Assembly (NCBI RefSeq): GCF_004364435.1
Contig: NZ_SOCT01000002.1
Location: 744,001-808,000 of the forward strand
Length of the DNA: 64,000 bases
Direction of reading: 5' to 3'
Source of the DNA: Pseudomonas sp. LP_7_YM
GTDB taxonomy: Bacteria; Pseudomonadota; Gammaproteobacteria; Pseudomonadales; Pseudomonadaceae
Shown: positions 9,573 through 18,542 of the stretch, in pieces
How positions within the stretch are numbered: the stretch's first letter is position 1
How the letters are laid out: each line of letters begins with the position of its first letter
Translations under genes and position numbers: made by a program
The notes under the pieces: model-generated
The model's input: the letters and a program-made list of their open reading frames with translations, nothing else
Database searches by the model: none
What the model was told of the DNA's origin: nothing

Positions 9573-9875
9573 GTCGACCGCCAAGCCCAGGAAAGGGCTC
9601 GCCGGTGTCGAACATGCGGCCAGTCCTTATCGAGGTGTAGTGTGTGCGTCCTACCGTAACTCAACTTGAATGCCGTGGATCAAGTGCCTGTTATTTAAGC
9701 AGCCGCTTGTATAACAGGTATCCATTAAAAAGCGCCGCGCAAAAATACTGGCACTTTGGAGTTATACCGATTTTATATATCGGTGATGTGGTGTGCCTGA
9801 CAACTTTATAAAGGGTCGATTAGCTCAATTTAAATTTCATCTTTTTCTCGAAACAACTGGTTGCATTTTTTGTGG
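9573..9875. other. intergenic region between receptor and acsF
   Basis: About 300 bases without a gene, noticeably richer in A+T toward acsF. It holds a weak stem AGCCC/GGGCT (9584-9599) just after the receptor and an inverted repeat ACCGAT/ATCGGT with a 7-base T/A-rich spacer (9766-9784). An AcsS-dependent promoter may lie here, but I cannot identify its elements by eye. Confidence 0.5.
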
Positions 9876-9893
9876 AATGATAATAATTTGCAT
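9875..9893 (+). promoter_or_regulatory. Fur box upstream of acsF
   Basis: GAATGATAATAATTTGCAT includes TGATAAT-A-ATTTGCA, a 7-1-7 Fur half-site pair with two mismatches on the right arm. It lies 25 bases before the acsF start and overlaps a possible -10 region, so iron repression of the biosynthetic operon is likely direct as well as through acsS. Confidence 0.65.
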
Positions 9894-9917
9894 CCAGAAT
9901 TTAGCGAGGACTAACAG

Positions 9918-11294
9918 ATGTTGAATAATGGCTTATTGCAGTCTACCGCGTCGCGTAATACCAATGCCAACTATCTGGACAGGCAGAGCAAGTTTGAATC
10001 CAATGTAAGAAGTTATCCACGAAAGTTGCCATTGGCCATCGCCAAAGCCTACGGCGTGTGGGTCACTGATGTTGAGGGCGCGACGTACCTGGATTGCCTG
10101 GCCGGGGCCGGCACATTGGCGTTGGGCCACAATCACGAAGCCATCATGGCCAGTCTCGACAGTTTCCTGGCTTCAGGAATGCCCATGCATACCCTTGACC
10201 TGACCACTGTGATCAAGGACGCATTCAGCGAGACCCTGCTGGGCCTGCTGCCGGGTCAGGGACGCGATTACTGTTTGCAGTTCTGTGGCCCGTCCGGTGC
10301 CGATGCTGTCGAAGCCGCGATCAAGCTGGCCAAGACCGTAACCGGTCGCCATAACATCATCAGCTTTTCCGGTGCCTACCACGGCATGACCCACGGCGCG
10401 CTGGCGTTGACTGGCAACACCGGGCCAAAGAATGCCGTCAGCAACCTGATGCCGGGCGTGCAGTTCCTGCCCTACCCCCACGAGTACCGTTGCCCGTTGG
10501 GTATTGGGGGCGACGCTGGCACTGAGGCGCTGAGTTACTACTTCACCCAGTTCATCGAAGACGTCGAAAGTGGCGTTTCGCTCCCGGCCGCCGTGATTCT
10601 GGAGGCCGTGCAGGGCGAGGGTGGTGTCAATCCGGCACCAGATGCGTGGCTGCAGCAGATTCGAGAAGTGACTCGCAAGCACGGCATTCTGATGATTCTG
10701 GACGAAGTGCAGGCTGGCTTCGGGCGTACCGGCAAGATGTTCGCCTTCGAACACGCCGGCATCGAACCCGACATCATCGTCATGTCCAAGGCCGTCGGTG
10801 GCGGTCTGCCGTTGGCAGTGCTCGGCTTCAAACGTGAGTTCGATGCCTGGGCACCGGGCAACCATGCGGGTACCTTCCGTGGCAATCAGATGGCAATGGC
10901 CACCGGCCTTGCGACCCTTGAAGTGCTGCAAAGGCAGAACCTCGCCGCTCAGGCCGCGAAACGTGGTGAATGGCTCAAGGAGCAACTCGGCCTGCTGCAA
11001 CAACGTTATCCAGCCATGGGTCAGGTAAGGGGGCGCGGGCTGATGCTGGGCATCGAGATTGTCGATGAGCGCAAACCGGCGGACCGCCTCGGCAGCTTGC
11101 CCACGGACCCGGAACTGGCCGTTGCCATTCAGCAGCACTGTTTCAAGCAAGGTCTGTTGCTGGAGCGTGGCGGTCGTAACGGCAATGTCATCCGTCTGTT
11201 GCCGCCGCTTATCATTACCGAAGAGCAATGCCAACTGGTGATCCAGCGATTCGAGGAAGCCCTCAAGGGCGCATTGTCTCAATTGCGTCAATAA
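9918..11294 (+). CDS. acsF: diaminobutyrate--2-oxoglutarate aminotransferase for achromobactin (AcsF)
   Basis: A class III PLP-dependent aminotransferase of 458 residues that makes L-2,4-diaminobutyrate, a building block of achromobactin, from aspartate semialdehyde. The PLP lysine is Lys291 in MSKAVGGG, with the cofactor-ring aspartate at Asp262 in [12 protein letters not shown]. The substrate region [14 protein letters not shown] (126-139) is intact. The ATG has AGGA eight bases upstream and a Fur box just ahead. It is separated from acsD by 206 bases containing a strong hairpin, unlike the rest of the operon. Family assignment is firm; the siderophore role comes from the neighbouring acs genes. 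Confidence 0.92.
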   Translation: MLNNGLLQSTASRNTNANYLDRQSKFESNVRSYPRKLPLAIAKAYGVWVTDVEGATYLDCLAGAGTLALGHNHEAIMASLDSFLASGMPMHTLDLTTVIKDAFSETLLGLLPGQGRDYCLQFCGPSGADAVEAAIKLAKTVTGRHNIISFSGAYHGMTHGALALTGNTGPKNAVSNLMPGVQFLPYPHEYRCPLGIGGDAGTEALSYYFTQFIEDVESGVSLPAAVILEAVQGEGGVNPAPDAWLQQIREVTRKHGILMILDEVQAGFGRTGKMFAFEHAGIEPDIIVMSKAVGGGLPLAVLGFKREFDAWAPGNHAGTFRGNQMAMATGLATLEVLQRQNLAAQAAKRGEWLKEQLGLLQQRYPAMGQVRGRGLMLGIEIVDERKPADRLGSLPTDPELAVAIQQHCFKQGLLLERGGRNGNVIRLLPPLIITEEQCQLVIQRFEEALKGALSQLRQ

Positions 11295-11371
11295 CGATCA
11301 CGCGTTCGTTATTAATGGAACATGACCCGCCAACAACGTTTGGCTAGCGAATCAATCGCACTTTCTTCTTG

Positions 11372-11405
11372 GGCTTATCACTCGGTCTATTACCGAGCAT
11401 AAGCC
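11372..11405 (+). promoter_or_regulatory. hairpin between acsF and acsD
   Basis: GGCTTAT and ATAAGCC flank CTCGGT-CTATT-ACCGAG, giving two stacked stems of 7 and 6 base pairs with a small internal bulge. No T run follows, so it is not a standard terminator. It may be an mRNA-processing or stabilising structure or an attenuator. A second palindrome, GTGACGTCAC, lies at 11455-11464. Confidence 0.6.
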
Positions 11406-11500
11406 ATATCGACAACTGAACTGTTGTACCGCAAGCGATAAAGCAACGCTTGTTGTGACGTCACTTAAACAGTAAGCGTAATAGCGACTGTGGAGCAGAC

Positions 11501-13285
11501 ATGACTAACACCGACCGCACCGTTCTATCCAACATGGTGAGCGAGCTGGCAACCACCCGTGCATTACTCAATTGCCTGATCAAAGAGTTCGCACTGCCCG
11601 AAAATTGCCTTCATTACCAATGGCCCGAAGACATGCAAGGCATTGCGCCGGGCAGTTTCGTGGAGGGCGGGCAGTGGAAGGGTATTCCGCTCACCATCAG
11701 CCTGCCCAATCAGCAACAGTTCTTCGTACTGGTGGACCGCCAGGACCGTCTTGGCAGCCATCGCTACCTTTCCGATGTCTACGCACGACGGGGCCAGGAT
11801 ACTTGGCGCTGTCTGGCCTTTGCCGAGTTCGTCCAGCAGTTGCTGAGCGCCTGCGAGCATATGACCCGTGCCAGCAACGACGAACTGCTGGATCAGGTCC
11901 TGCAAAGCCAGCACCTGACAGCAGCCATCGTCGCCCACAACATGACCGGCCAGCACCCGGCACCGCTGAGCGGCTACCTGGCCAGCGAACAGGGCTTGTG
12001 GTTCGGCCATCCCAATCACCCGGCGCCCAAGGCGCGTCTGTGGCCCGCGCATCTGGCTCAGGAAACCTACGCCCCCGAGTTTCAGGCGCAGACTGCGCTG
12101 CACGTGTTCGAAGTACCGCTGGACGGGTTGCGAATCACCTCCAACGGCTTGAGCGAAGCACAGGTGATGTCCGGATTTGCCGATCAGTCACGGGCCCGGC
12201 CCGGACACGCGTTGATCTGCATGCATCCGGTGCAGGCTGAGCTGTTTATGCAGGACCGTCGCGTGCAGAGTCTGATCGAGCTGGGACAGATCACCGATCT
12301 GTCCACCAGTGGGCCACTTGCCAGTCCAACGGCCTCGATGCGCACCTGGTACATCGAGGGGCATGACTATTTCATCAAGGGTTCGCTGAATGTGCGCATT
12401 ACCAACTGCGTCAGAAAAAACGCATGGTACGAACTGGAAAGCACGCTGATCATCGACGAATTATTTCAGCGCCTGCAGCAGACTCGTCCCGAAACCCTCG
12501 GCGGACTGTCCACAGTGGCCGAACCCGGTTCCATGAGCTGGGCGCCCAAAGACGCGAGCGAAGCGGATGGGCACTGGTTTCGCGAGCAGACCGGGGCAAT
12601 TTTGCGGGAAAACTTCTGCCGCCGTTCCGGAGCCGACTGCAGTGTAATGGCCGGCACCTTGTTTGCCCGTGACCTGCGTTCACGCCCGTTGGTGCACGAT
12701 TTCCTCCAGCATTTCCACGGCGGCGAACTGGAGGACCAGCATCTGCTGGGCTGGTTTGACGCCTATCAGGCCTTGCTGCTGCGCCCGGTCCTGGCGCTGT
12801 TCTTCAATCATGGCGTAGTGATGGAGCCGCATTTGCAGAATGCGGTGTTGATTCACGATAACGGCCGCCCTCAGCAGTTGCTGTTACGCGACTTCGAAGG
12901 CGTCAAGCTGACCGATGAACTGGGCATCAAGGCTATTCAGGTCGGGCTGCACCCGCGGATTCGTCAGTCATTGCTCTACAGCCGCGAACAAGGCTGGAAT
13001 CGCATCACTTACTGCCTGCTGATCAATAACCTTTCCGAAGCCGTGCTGGCCTTGAGTTGGGAGCGCCCGCACCTGGCGCCGCTGATGTGGCAGCAAGTGG
13101 AGCGGCAGTTGCAGCGGATCCGCGACGAGTTGCTGCTTGCGGCGCCAGAACTGGATGCGCTGATCGCCGGCCATTCGATTGCCTGCAAGACCAACCTGAA
13201 GGTGCGTCTGGCCGCCAAGGCTGATCGCGAGGCCAATTATGTGCGCTTGGCGTCACCATGGGGTTCGGAGGCGCGTTATGCATAA
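11501..13285 (+). CDS. acsD: NIS synthetase AcsD (citrate desymmetrising, type A)
   Basis: An NRPS-independent siderophore synthetase of the IucA/IucC family, 594 residues. It adenylates one prochiral carboxylate of citrate and couples it to L-serine, the first committed step of achromobactin assembly. Residues at the expected positions of the characterised Dickeya enzyme are present with the same numbering: Ser279, Arg281, Lys293, Thr301, Arg305 and His444. The segment GHPNHPAPKAR (169-179) is the IucA/IucC phosphate-binding motif. The numbering identity implies no insertions or deletions before His444. It is the first gene of a tightly overlapping run; its stop overlaps acsE by eight bases. 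Confidence 0.95.
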   Translation: MTNTDRTVLSNMVSELATTRALLNCLIKEFALPENCLHYQWPEDMQGIAPGSFVEGGQWKGIPLTISLPNQQQFFVLVDRQDRLGSHRYLSDVYARRGQDTWRCLAFAEFVQQLLSACEHMTRASNDELLDQVLQSQHLTAAIVAHNMTGQHPAPLSGYLASEQGLWFGHPNHPAPKARLWPAHLAQETYAPEFQAQTALHVFEVPLDGLRITSNGLSEAQVMSGFADQSRARPGHALICMHPVQAELFMQDRRVQSLIELGQITDLSTSGPLASPTASMRTWYIEGHDYFIKGSLNVRITNCVRKNAWYELESTLIIDELFQRLQQTRPETLGGLSTVAEPGSMSWAPKDASEADGHWFREQTGAILRENFCRRSGADCSVMAGTLFARDLRSRPLVHDFLQHFHGGELEDQHLLGWFDAYQALLLRPVLALFFNHGVVMEPHLQNAVLIHDNGRPQQLLLRDFEGVKLTDELGIKAIQVGLHPRIRQSLLYSREQGWNRITYCLLINNLSEAVLALSWERPHLAPLMWQQVERQLQRIRDELLLAAPELDALIAGHSIACKTNLKVRLAAKADREANYVRLASPWGSEARYA

Positions 13286-14486
13286 GCTGCCGGAAACTGT
13301 ACTGGCGGCCATCAAGGAAGCCAGGGCGCTGGAAGCGGACCCGCTGGCGACCTTCATCTACGATCTGGACGCATTGAAGCAGCATGTCGGCGATGTGATG
13401 GCCGCGCTGCCTGCCGGCGTTGAGCTGTATTACGCTATCAAGGCCAACAGTGAAGCGCTGATGCTGGAAACCCTGGCGCCGCTGGTCAATGGGTTTGAAA
13501 TTTCGTCGGGAGGCGAGATCGAGCGGGTAATGGCCTGTCCGACGCGCAAACCCTACGTGTTCTCCGGCCCCGGCAAGCTTGATTCCGATCTGCGCTCGGC
13601 GTTGCTGAACAAGGTTGAAGCCATCCACCTTGAGAGCCTCAACGAAATCGCGCGCCTGCAACGTCTGGCTGAGGAAGCGGGGCGCGTGCAACCGGTGTTC
13701 CTGCGCATCAACCCTCAGCTGCCTGCCGCGCAGTCGAGCAAGCTGGCAATGGCCGGAACTGCCACACCGTTCGGCATTGACGAAGCGGATCTGGCCGAGG
13801 CTGTCAGATGCGTCGATAACGCCAGCCACCTGACGCTCATGGGGTTGCATGTACACGCCATGTCGCATCAGCTATCGGTTGAGCGCCACGAGCAGTTGCT
13901 GGATTTCTACCTGCAGCGCTGGCAAAAATGGAAAGCACTGGCCCGCTACCCGGAGCAGTTGACCCATTTCAATGTCGGCGGTGGCATTGGCGTCGATTAC
14001 CTGACCCCTCAGCGGTTCGACTGGCAGCGCTTCTGCCGTTATCTGGAGACGCGGCTGGGCGAACAGCGCGACGCACCGATCCTGCGCTTCGAGCCAGGAC
14101 GCTTCATCAGCGCCTATTGCGGCTATTACGTCATCGAGGTGCTGGACAGCAAAACCAGCCACGGCGAGCAGTTTCTGGTTTGCCGGGGCGGCACCCATCA
14201 GTTCCGTCTGCCGGTTGCGCAAAGCCATGATCATCCGCTGATCCATCTGCCAGGCGTGCCACCGACCGCCGCTTCGGCAGAGCAGGCTTACACCGTCGTC
14301 GGGCAGCTGTGCACGCCCAAGGACATACTGAGCCGCCGCCAGCCACTCAAAGGCGTGAACATCGGCGATCTGCTGGTCCTGCCGTTGGCAGGGGCCTATG
14401 GCTACAACATTTCCCACGCCGATTTTCTCTGCCATCCAAGACCGTCACAGCACTTCGTGCGCAACGGGCAACGGGTTCGCCAATGA
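13278..14486 (+). CDS. acsE: PLP-dependent decarboxylase AcsE
   Basis: A fold-type III (alanine-racemase-like) decarboxylase, 402 residues. In achromobactin synthesis it is thought to decarboxylate the O-citryl-L-serine made by AcsD, giving the ethanolamine unit. PLP lysine Lys55 lies in YYAIKAN. The glycine-rich phosphate loop GGGIGVD is at 234-240, EPGR at 272-275, and the C-terminal catalytic cysteine Cys345 is in QLCTPKD. The ATG at 13278 lies inside the end of acsD, and an upstream in-frame ATG is part of acsD coding sequence. Its stop overlaps yhcA as ATGA. Substrate follows published work on homologues; the fold and active site are visible here. Confidence 0.93.
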   Translation: MHKLPETVLAAIKEARALEADPLATFIYDLDALKQHVGDVMAALPAGVELYYAIKANSEALMLETLAPLVNGFEISSGGEIERVMACPTRKPYVFSGPGKLDSDLRSALLNKVEAIHLESLNEIARLQRLAEEAGRVQPVFLRINPQLPAAQSSKLAMAGTATPFGIDEADLAEAVRCVDNASHLTLMGLHVHAMSHQLSVERHEQLLDFYLQRWQKWKALARYPEQLTHFNVGGGIGVDYLTPQRFDWQRFCRYLETRLGEQRDAPILRFEPGRFISAYCGYYVIEVLDSKTSHGEQFLVCRGGTHQFRLPVAQSHDHPLIHLPGVPPTAASAEQAYTVVGQLCTPKDILSRRQPLKGVNIGDLLVLPLAGAYGYNISHADFLCHPRPSQHFVRNGQRVRQ

Positions 14487-15889
14487 GCTTGAACGTTCCA
14501 CGCCGTTGGGTGGTGTTCAATGTGCTGCTCGGTACATTGACCGTCAGCCTGAGCAACAGCTCGCTCAACCCGGCGCTGCCGACCTTCATGGAAGCGTTGC
14601 GCATCGGTCCGTTACTGGCCACCTGGATCGTCGCGGGGTTCATGACGAGCATGGCCGTGACCATGCCGCTGACCAGCTTTCTCAGTCAGCGCATTGGACG
14701 CAAACGCCTGTATCTATGGGGGGTTGCGCTGTTCATCGGCGGCTCCCTTCTGGGGGCGCTGGCCACTTCCATCGCGCTGGTGATTACTGCGCGAGTGGTG
14801 CAGGGCGTGGCCAGCGGGCTGATGATCCCCTTGTCGCTGGCGATCATTTTCTCCGTGTATGAAAAGCACGAGCGGGGCAGGGTGACCGGGCTCTGGAGCG
14901 CGGCCGTGATGCTTGCGCCAGCGCTTGGCCCGCTGTGCGGCAGCCTGCTGCTGGAATGGTTCAGCTGGCGCTCGCTGTTCCTGATGAATGTGCCCATCGG
15001 GCTGTTGGCATTGCTGTTGGGCGTCGGCGTGCTGCCCAATTCAGCGCCTGCCGAGCGCAAGCCATTCGACCTGACGGGGTATCTGCTGATTGCGTCGGGC
15101 ATGGGCCTGCTGATGATCGCCATCAGCCGCCTGCACCACGCTCAGGCGTTCAGCGATCCGCTCAACCAGGGCATGGTGCTGGTCGCGGTGGCCTGTCTGG
15201 TCGCCTTCGTTCGTGTTGAGTTGAGGCGCCAGTCACCGCTGCTGAATCTGCGGCTGTTCAACCTGCGCGGCTACCGTCTGAGCGTGATCATCGCCGTGGT
15301 GCAATCGGTCGGCATGTTCGAGTGTCTGGTTCTGTTGCCGGTGCTGGTGCAGACAGTGCTGGGCTACAACCCGATCTGGACCGGGCTTGCACTGCTGTGT
15401 ACGGCCGCGTTCGCCAGCCTGTTCGGGCAGTGGGGTGGCAAGGCGCTGGACCGGCATGGTCCGCGCACGGTAGTCGCCAGCGGCCTGCTGCTGACCGGTG
15501 TTTCCACCTTGGCATTGGGCATGCTCAAGGCCAACGCCAGCATCGGCATGGTGTTTGTCCTGATGATGATTCGCGGTGCGGGGCTCGGGCTTTCCTACAT
15601 GCCGGTGACGACGGCGGGGCTTAACGCCTTGCCCGAGCCGATGGTCACTCAGGGTGCGGCGATGAACAACATTTCCCGTCGCCTTGTCGCGTCGGTGGCC
15701 ATTGTCCTCGCCTCGCTGTGGCTGGAGTTGCGGCTCAACGCGGCGGGACCGGCCGCAACGCCCTCGGCCATTACCGAAGTCTTCATCGCCACCGGCCTGC
15801 TGATCCTGCTGGCACTGCCCTGTGCCTGGCGTTTTCCCCTTGATGACGAGCGCGCCGAGGCCCGGTCCGGCGCGGTCGAAACCCGATAA
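14483..15889 (+). CDS. yhcA: MFS transporter, putative achromobactin exporter (YhcA)
   Basis: A 468-residue major facilitator protein of the drug:H+ antiporter type, probably exporting achromobactin across the inner membrane. It has about 14 hydrophobic segments. The first spans roughly residues 9-29, and the loop SQRIGRKRLY (about 66-75) is the MFS motif A between helices 2 and 3. The start is set by the ATGA overlap with acsE; the frame is open further upstream but only inside acsE. The gene name follows the same position in other achromobactin clusters. Transport substrate is inferred from context. Confidence 0.88.
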   Translation: MSLNVPRRWVVFNVLLGTLTVSLSNSSLNPALPTFMEALRIGPLLATWIVAGFMTSMAVTMPLTSFLSQRIGRKRLYLWGVALFIGGSLLGALATSIALVITARVVQGVASGLMIPLSLAIIFSVYEKHERGRVTGLWSAAVMLAPALGPLCGSLLLEWFSWRSLFLMNVPIGLLALLLGVGVLPNSAPAERKPFDLTGYLLIASGMGLLMIAISRLHHAQAFSDPLNQGMVLVAVACLVAFVRVELRRQSPLLNLRLFNLRGYRLSVIIAVVQSVGMFECLVLLPVLVQTVLGYNPIWTGLALLCTAAFASLFGQWGGKALDRHGPRTVVASGLLLTGVSTLALGMLKANASIGMVFVLMMIRGAGLGLSYMPVTTAGLNALPEPMVTQGAAMNNISRRLVASVAIVLASLWLELRLNAAGPAATPSAITEVFIATGLLILLALPCAWRFPLDDERAEARSGAVETR

Positions 15890-15911
15890 TTTTTTCGTTC
15901 GAGGCATGAAC

Positions 15912-17765
15912 ATGGCTACCCCTTTACCGATGAAACGTAACGCTGCACCCACCACCACCGGCAACGGTGCCTGGCTCGCCGATATCAGCGCTGAGCGCTA
16001 TGCGCAAGTGCAGCGCCGGGTGATCGGCCAATTGCTGCAAACGTTGCTGTACGAGGTAGCGCTGCCTTACCGATGCGAGCCGCTGGACGATCATCGCCAT
16101 CGTTTCGCAGTCGCCGTCAGTGATGGCGTGGAGTACCGCTGCGATGGTCTGCTGAGTACCAGTTTCGAGCTGATTCGCCTGGACCATGCCACCCTTGAAC
16201 GGGTGAACAGCGCCGGTGAGCGCAGTGTGCCGGATCTGCACCTGGCCCTGACCGAGTTGCTGAAGCCGTTCCAGGACAGCCCGCACCTGGCGCGCTTCAT
16301 CCAGGAAATCGAGCAGACCCAGCTCAAGGACCTGCAATCCCGTCATCAGGGCTATCAGCCTGCAAGGCCGGCGCATGAGCTGGACGTGGATGCACTGGAG
16401 CAGCACTTCATGGATGCCCACAGCTACCACCCTTGCTACAAGTCGCGGATCGGCTTTTCCCTGGCTGACAACCGTAACCATGGGCCTGAATTCGCCACGC
16501 CGTTCGCTGTGGTCTGGCTGGCGGTTGCCAAATCGAGCGCCTCGGTGGGTCATTCGCGCAGCATGGATTTCCCGGCGTTTATCCGCCAGGAGCTGGGCCC
16601 GCAACGCTGGCAGGAAATTGCCCGCGACCTGGCGGCACAGGGCCGGTCCATCGACGACTATCAATTGATGCCGGTGCATCCGTGGCAGTGGGCCAACGTC
16701 ACGGTCTCGACCTTCTACCCGGAGCTGGCGAGCGCAGAACTGATTTACCTGGGCACCTCGACCGACCTCTACAAAGCCCAACAGTCGATTCGCACGCTGG
16801 CCAATGCCAGCCAGCCCCAGCGGCCTTACGTCAAGCTGGCGATGAGCATGACCAACACCTCCAGCACGCGCATCCTGGCGCGGCATACGGTGCTCAACGG
16901 CCCGATCATCACCGACTGGCTGCAACATCTGATCGCGACCGACAGCACCGCGCGGGCGTTGGAGTTCGTGATTCTAGGTGAGGTGGCCGGGGTGAGTTTC
17001 GACTACCGCCACCTGCCGGAATCGCGCTCGGCACAGACCTACGGCACGTTGGGGGCTATCTGGCGCGAAAGCCTGCATCAATACCTCAGGGACGACGAGC
17101 AGGCGGTGCCCTTCAACGGTCTAAGTCACGTGGAAAACCGCTACGGTGATGGCGAGCAGGTGCCGTTTATAGACCCCTGGATCCGCCAGTACGGCCTTGC
17201 GCAATGGACCCGGCAATTGCTGCAGGTCACGGTGCCTCCCATCATTCATATGCTCTACGCCGAGGGCATCGGCATGGAGTCCCACGGTCAGAACATCGTA
17301 TTGATCGTCAAGCAAGGCTGGCCGCAGCGTATCGCGCTCAAGGACTTCCATGACGGCGTGCGTTATTCACCCGCGCACCTCGGGCGTCCCGAACTGTGTC
17401 CGGAGCTGGTTCCGCTGCCCGCCAGCCACGCCAGGCTCAACCGTAACTCGTTCATCGTTACCGATGATGTCGACGCAGTGCGCGACTTTTCCTGTGATTG
17501 TTTCTTCTTCATCTGCCTGGCCGAGATGGCGATTTTCCTGCGCCAGAACTATCAGCTGGACGAGGTGCTGTTCTGGCAAATGACCGCCGGTGTCATTCTC
17601 GACTATCAGCAGGCTCACCCGCAGCACAGTGAGCGTTTCGGGCTGTTCGATGTGTTTGCGCCGTCATATGAAGTGGAGGAACTGACCAAGCGGCGGTTGC
17701 TCGGTGACGGCGAGCGTCGCTTCCGGTTGGTGCCTAATCCGCTTCATGCCTTCAGGCCGCAATGA
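15912..17765 (+). CDS. acsC: NIS synthetase AcsC
   Basis: A second IucA/IucC synthetase, 617 residues, which condenses a carboxylic acid with an amine during achromobactin assembly. AcsA and AcsC between them add diaminobutyrate and 2-oxoglutarate units after AcsD; I do not assign the exact step. Motifs include HPCYKSR (173-179), VHPWQW, NTSSTR and the C-terminal MESHGQN with LKDFHDG, the metal/adenylate-binding set of the C-terminal domain. ATG 15912 is preferred over 15906 because GAGG at 15901-15904 is seven bases upstream of the former and only one base from the latter. Its stop overlaps acsB as ATGA. Confidence 0.93.
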   Translation: MATPLPMKRNAAPTTTGNGAWLADISAERYAQVQRRVIGQLLQTLLYEVALPYRCEPLDDHRHRFAVAVSDGVEYRCDGLLSTSFELIRLDHATLERVNSAGERSVPDLHLALTELLKPFQDSPHLARFIQEIEQTQLKDLQSRHQGYQPARPAHELDVDALEQHFMDAHSYHPCYKSRIGFSLADNRNHGPEFATPFAVVWLAVAKSSASVGHSRSMDFPAFIRQELGPQRWQEIARDLAAQGRSIDDYQLMPVHPWQWANVTVSTFYPELASAELIYLGTSTDLYKAQQSIRTLANASQPQRPYVKLAMSMTNTSSTRILARHTVLNGPIITDWLQHLIATDSTARALEFVILGEVAGVSFDYRHLPESRSAQTYGTLGAIWRESLHQYLRDDEQAVPFNGLSHVENRYGDGEQVPFIDPWIRQYGLAQWTRQLLQVTVPPIIHMLYAEGIGMESHGQNIVLIVKQGWPQRIALKDFHDGVRYSPAHLGRPELCPELVPLPASHARLNRNSFIVTDDVDAVRDFSCDCFFFICLAEMAIFLRQNYQLDEVLFWQMTAGVILDYQQAHPQHSERFGLFDVFAPSYEVEELTKRRLLGDGERRFRLVPNPLHAFRPQ

Positions 17766-18538
17766 TGCTCAGGACCAACACGCTCAAGAGTAGACTCGGC
17801 AGTGGCCAACCGCTGCGTGGGCTGATCAGTTCGATGCCGGCTCCGGCGGCCATCGAGCTGATCGCCGAGGCCGGGTTCGATTTCGTGATCATCGACATGG
17901 AGCACGTGCTGATCAACCCGGAAACGGTGGAGAACATGATCCGCGTGGCAGAGAGTTACGACCTCACGCCATTGGTTCGGGTCGCCGATCTCAATCCTAA
18001 AACCCTCCTGCGCCTGCTCGATGGCGGCGCGCAGGGCATCGTGTTGCCGATGATCGAGAGTCCCGAGCAACTGGCAGATGCCATTGCGGCCTGCAAGTAC
18101 CACCCGCTGGGCCGTCGCAGCCTCAACGCCGGTCGTCCCGGTTCATTCGGCAAGCACAGCCTGGCGCAGTACGTAGAAGCCGCCAATCAACAGATCATGG
18201 TGGTGGCAATGATCGAAAGCGCCGAAGGCGTGCGCCGCGCGGCAGAGATTGCCCGCGTGCCGGGGCTGGACATGATGCTTGAAGGTGCAGCAGACCTGTC
18301 GCAGTCACTGGGCATGCCATGGCAGATCGATCAGCCCGATGTACAGCAAGCACTGCTCGCTACCTGGCAGGCCTCGCAGGCAGCGGGGGTTGCCTATTGC
18401 GCGATTCCTCGTCAATCCGGTGACGCTGCCCGCTGGCAGGCTCGCGGGGTCAATACCTTTGTTCTCGGGGATGAGCGCGGCATTGCCTTTCGTGCGCTCC
18501 AGGCCCGCTTGATCCAACATTCAGCAGAAGGAAAATAA
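17762..18538 (+). CDS. acsB: HpcH/HpaI aldolase family protein AcsB
   Basis: A 258-residue class II (metal-dependent) aldolase of the HpcH/HpaI/citrate lyase beta group. It carries the VIIDMEH motif (42-48), the metal-ligand segment GIVLPMIES (92-100), the phosphate-like loop LNAGRPGSFG and a second MIES at about 146-149. The usual GPNDL near the end is replaced by GAADL, so substrate handling may differ from HpaI. It is a constant member of achromobactin clusters. A role in making or trimming a 2-oxo acid precursor is plausible but not shown by the sequence. Coupled to acsC by ATGA overlap; acsA begins four bases later. Confidence 0.88.
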   Translation: MMLRTNTLKSRLGSGQPLRGLISSMPAPAAIELIAEAGFDFVIIDMEHVLINPETVENMIRVAESYDLTPLVRVADLNPKTLLRLLDGGAQGIVLPMIESPEQLADAIAACKYHPLGRRSLNAGRPGSFGKHSLAQYVEAANQQIMVVAMIESAEGVRRAAEIARVPGLDMMLEGAADLSQSLGMPWQIDQPDVQQALLATWQASQAAGVAYCAIPRQSGDAARWQARGVNTFVLGDERGIAFRALQARLIQHSAEGK

Positions 18539-18542
18539 TCCG

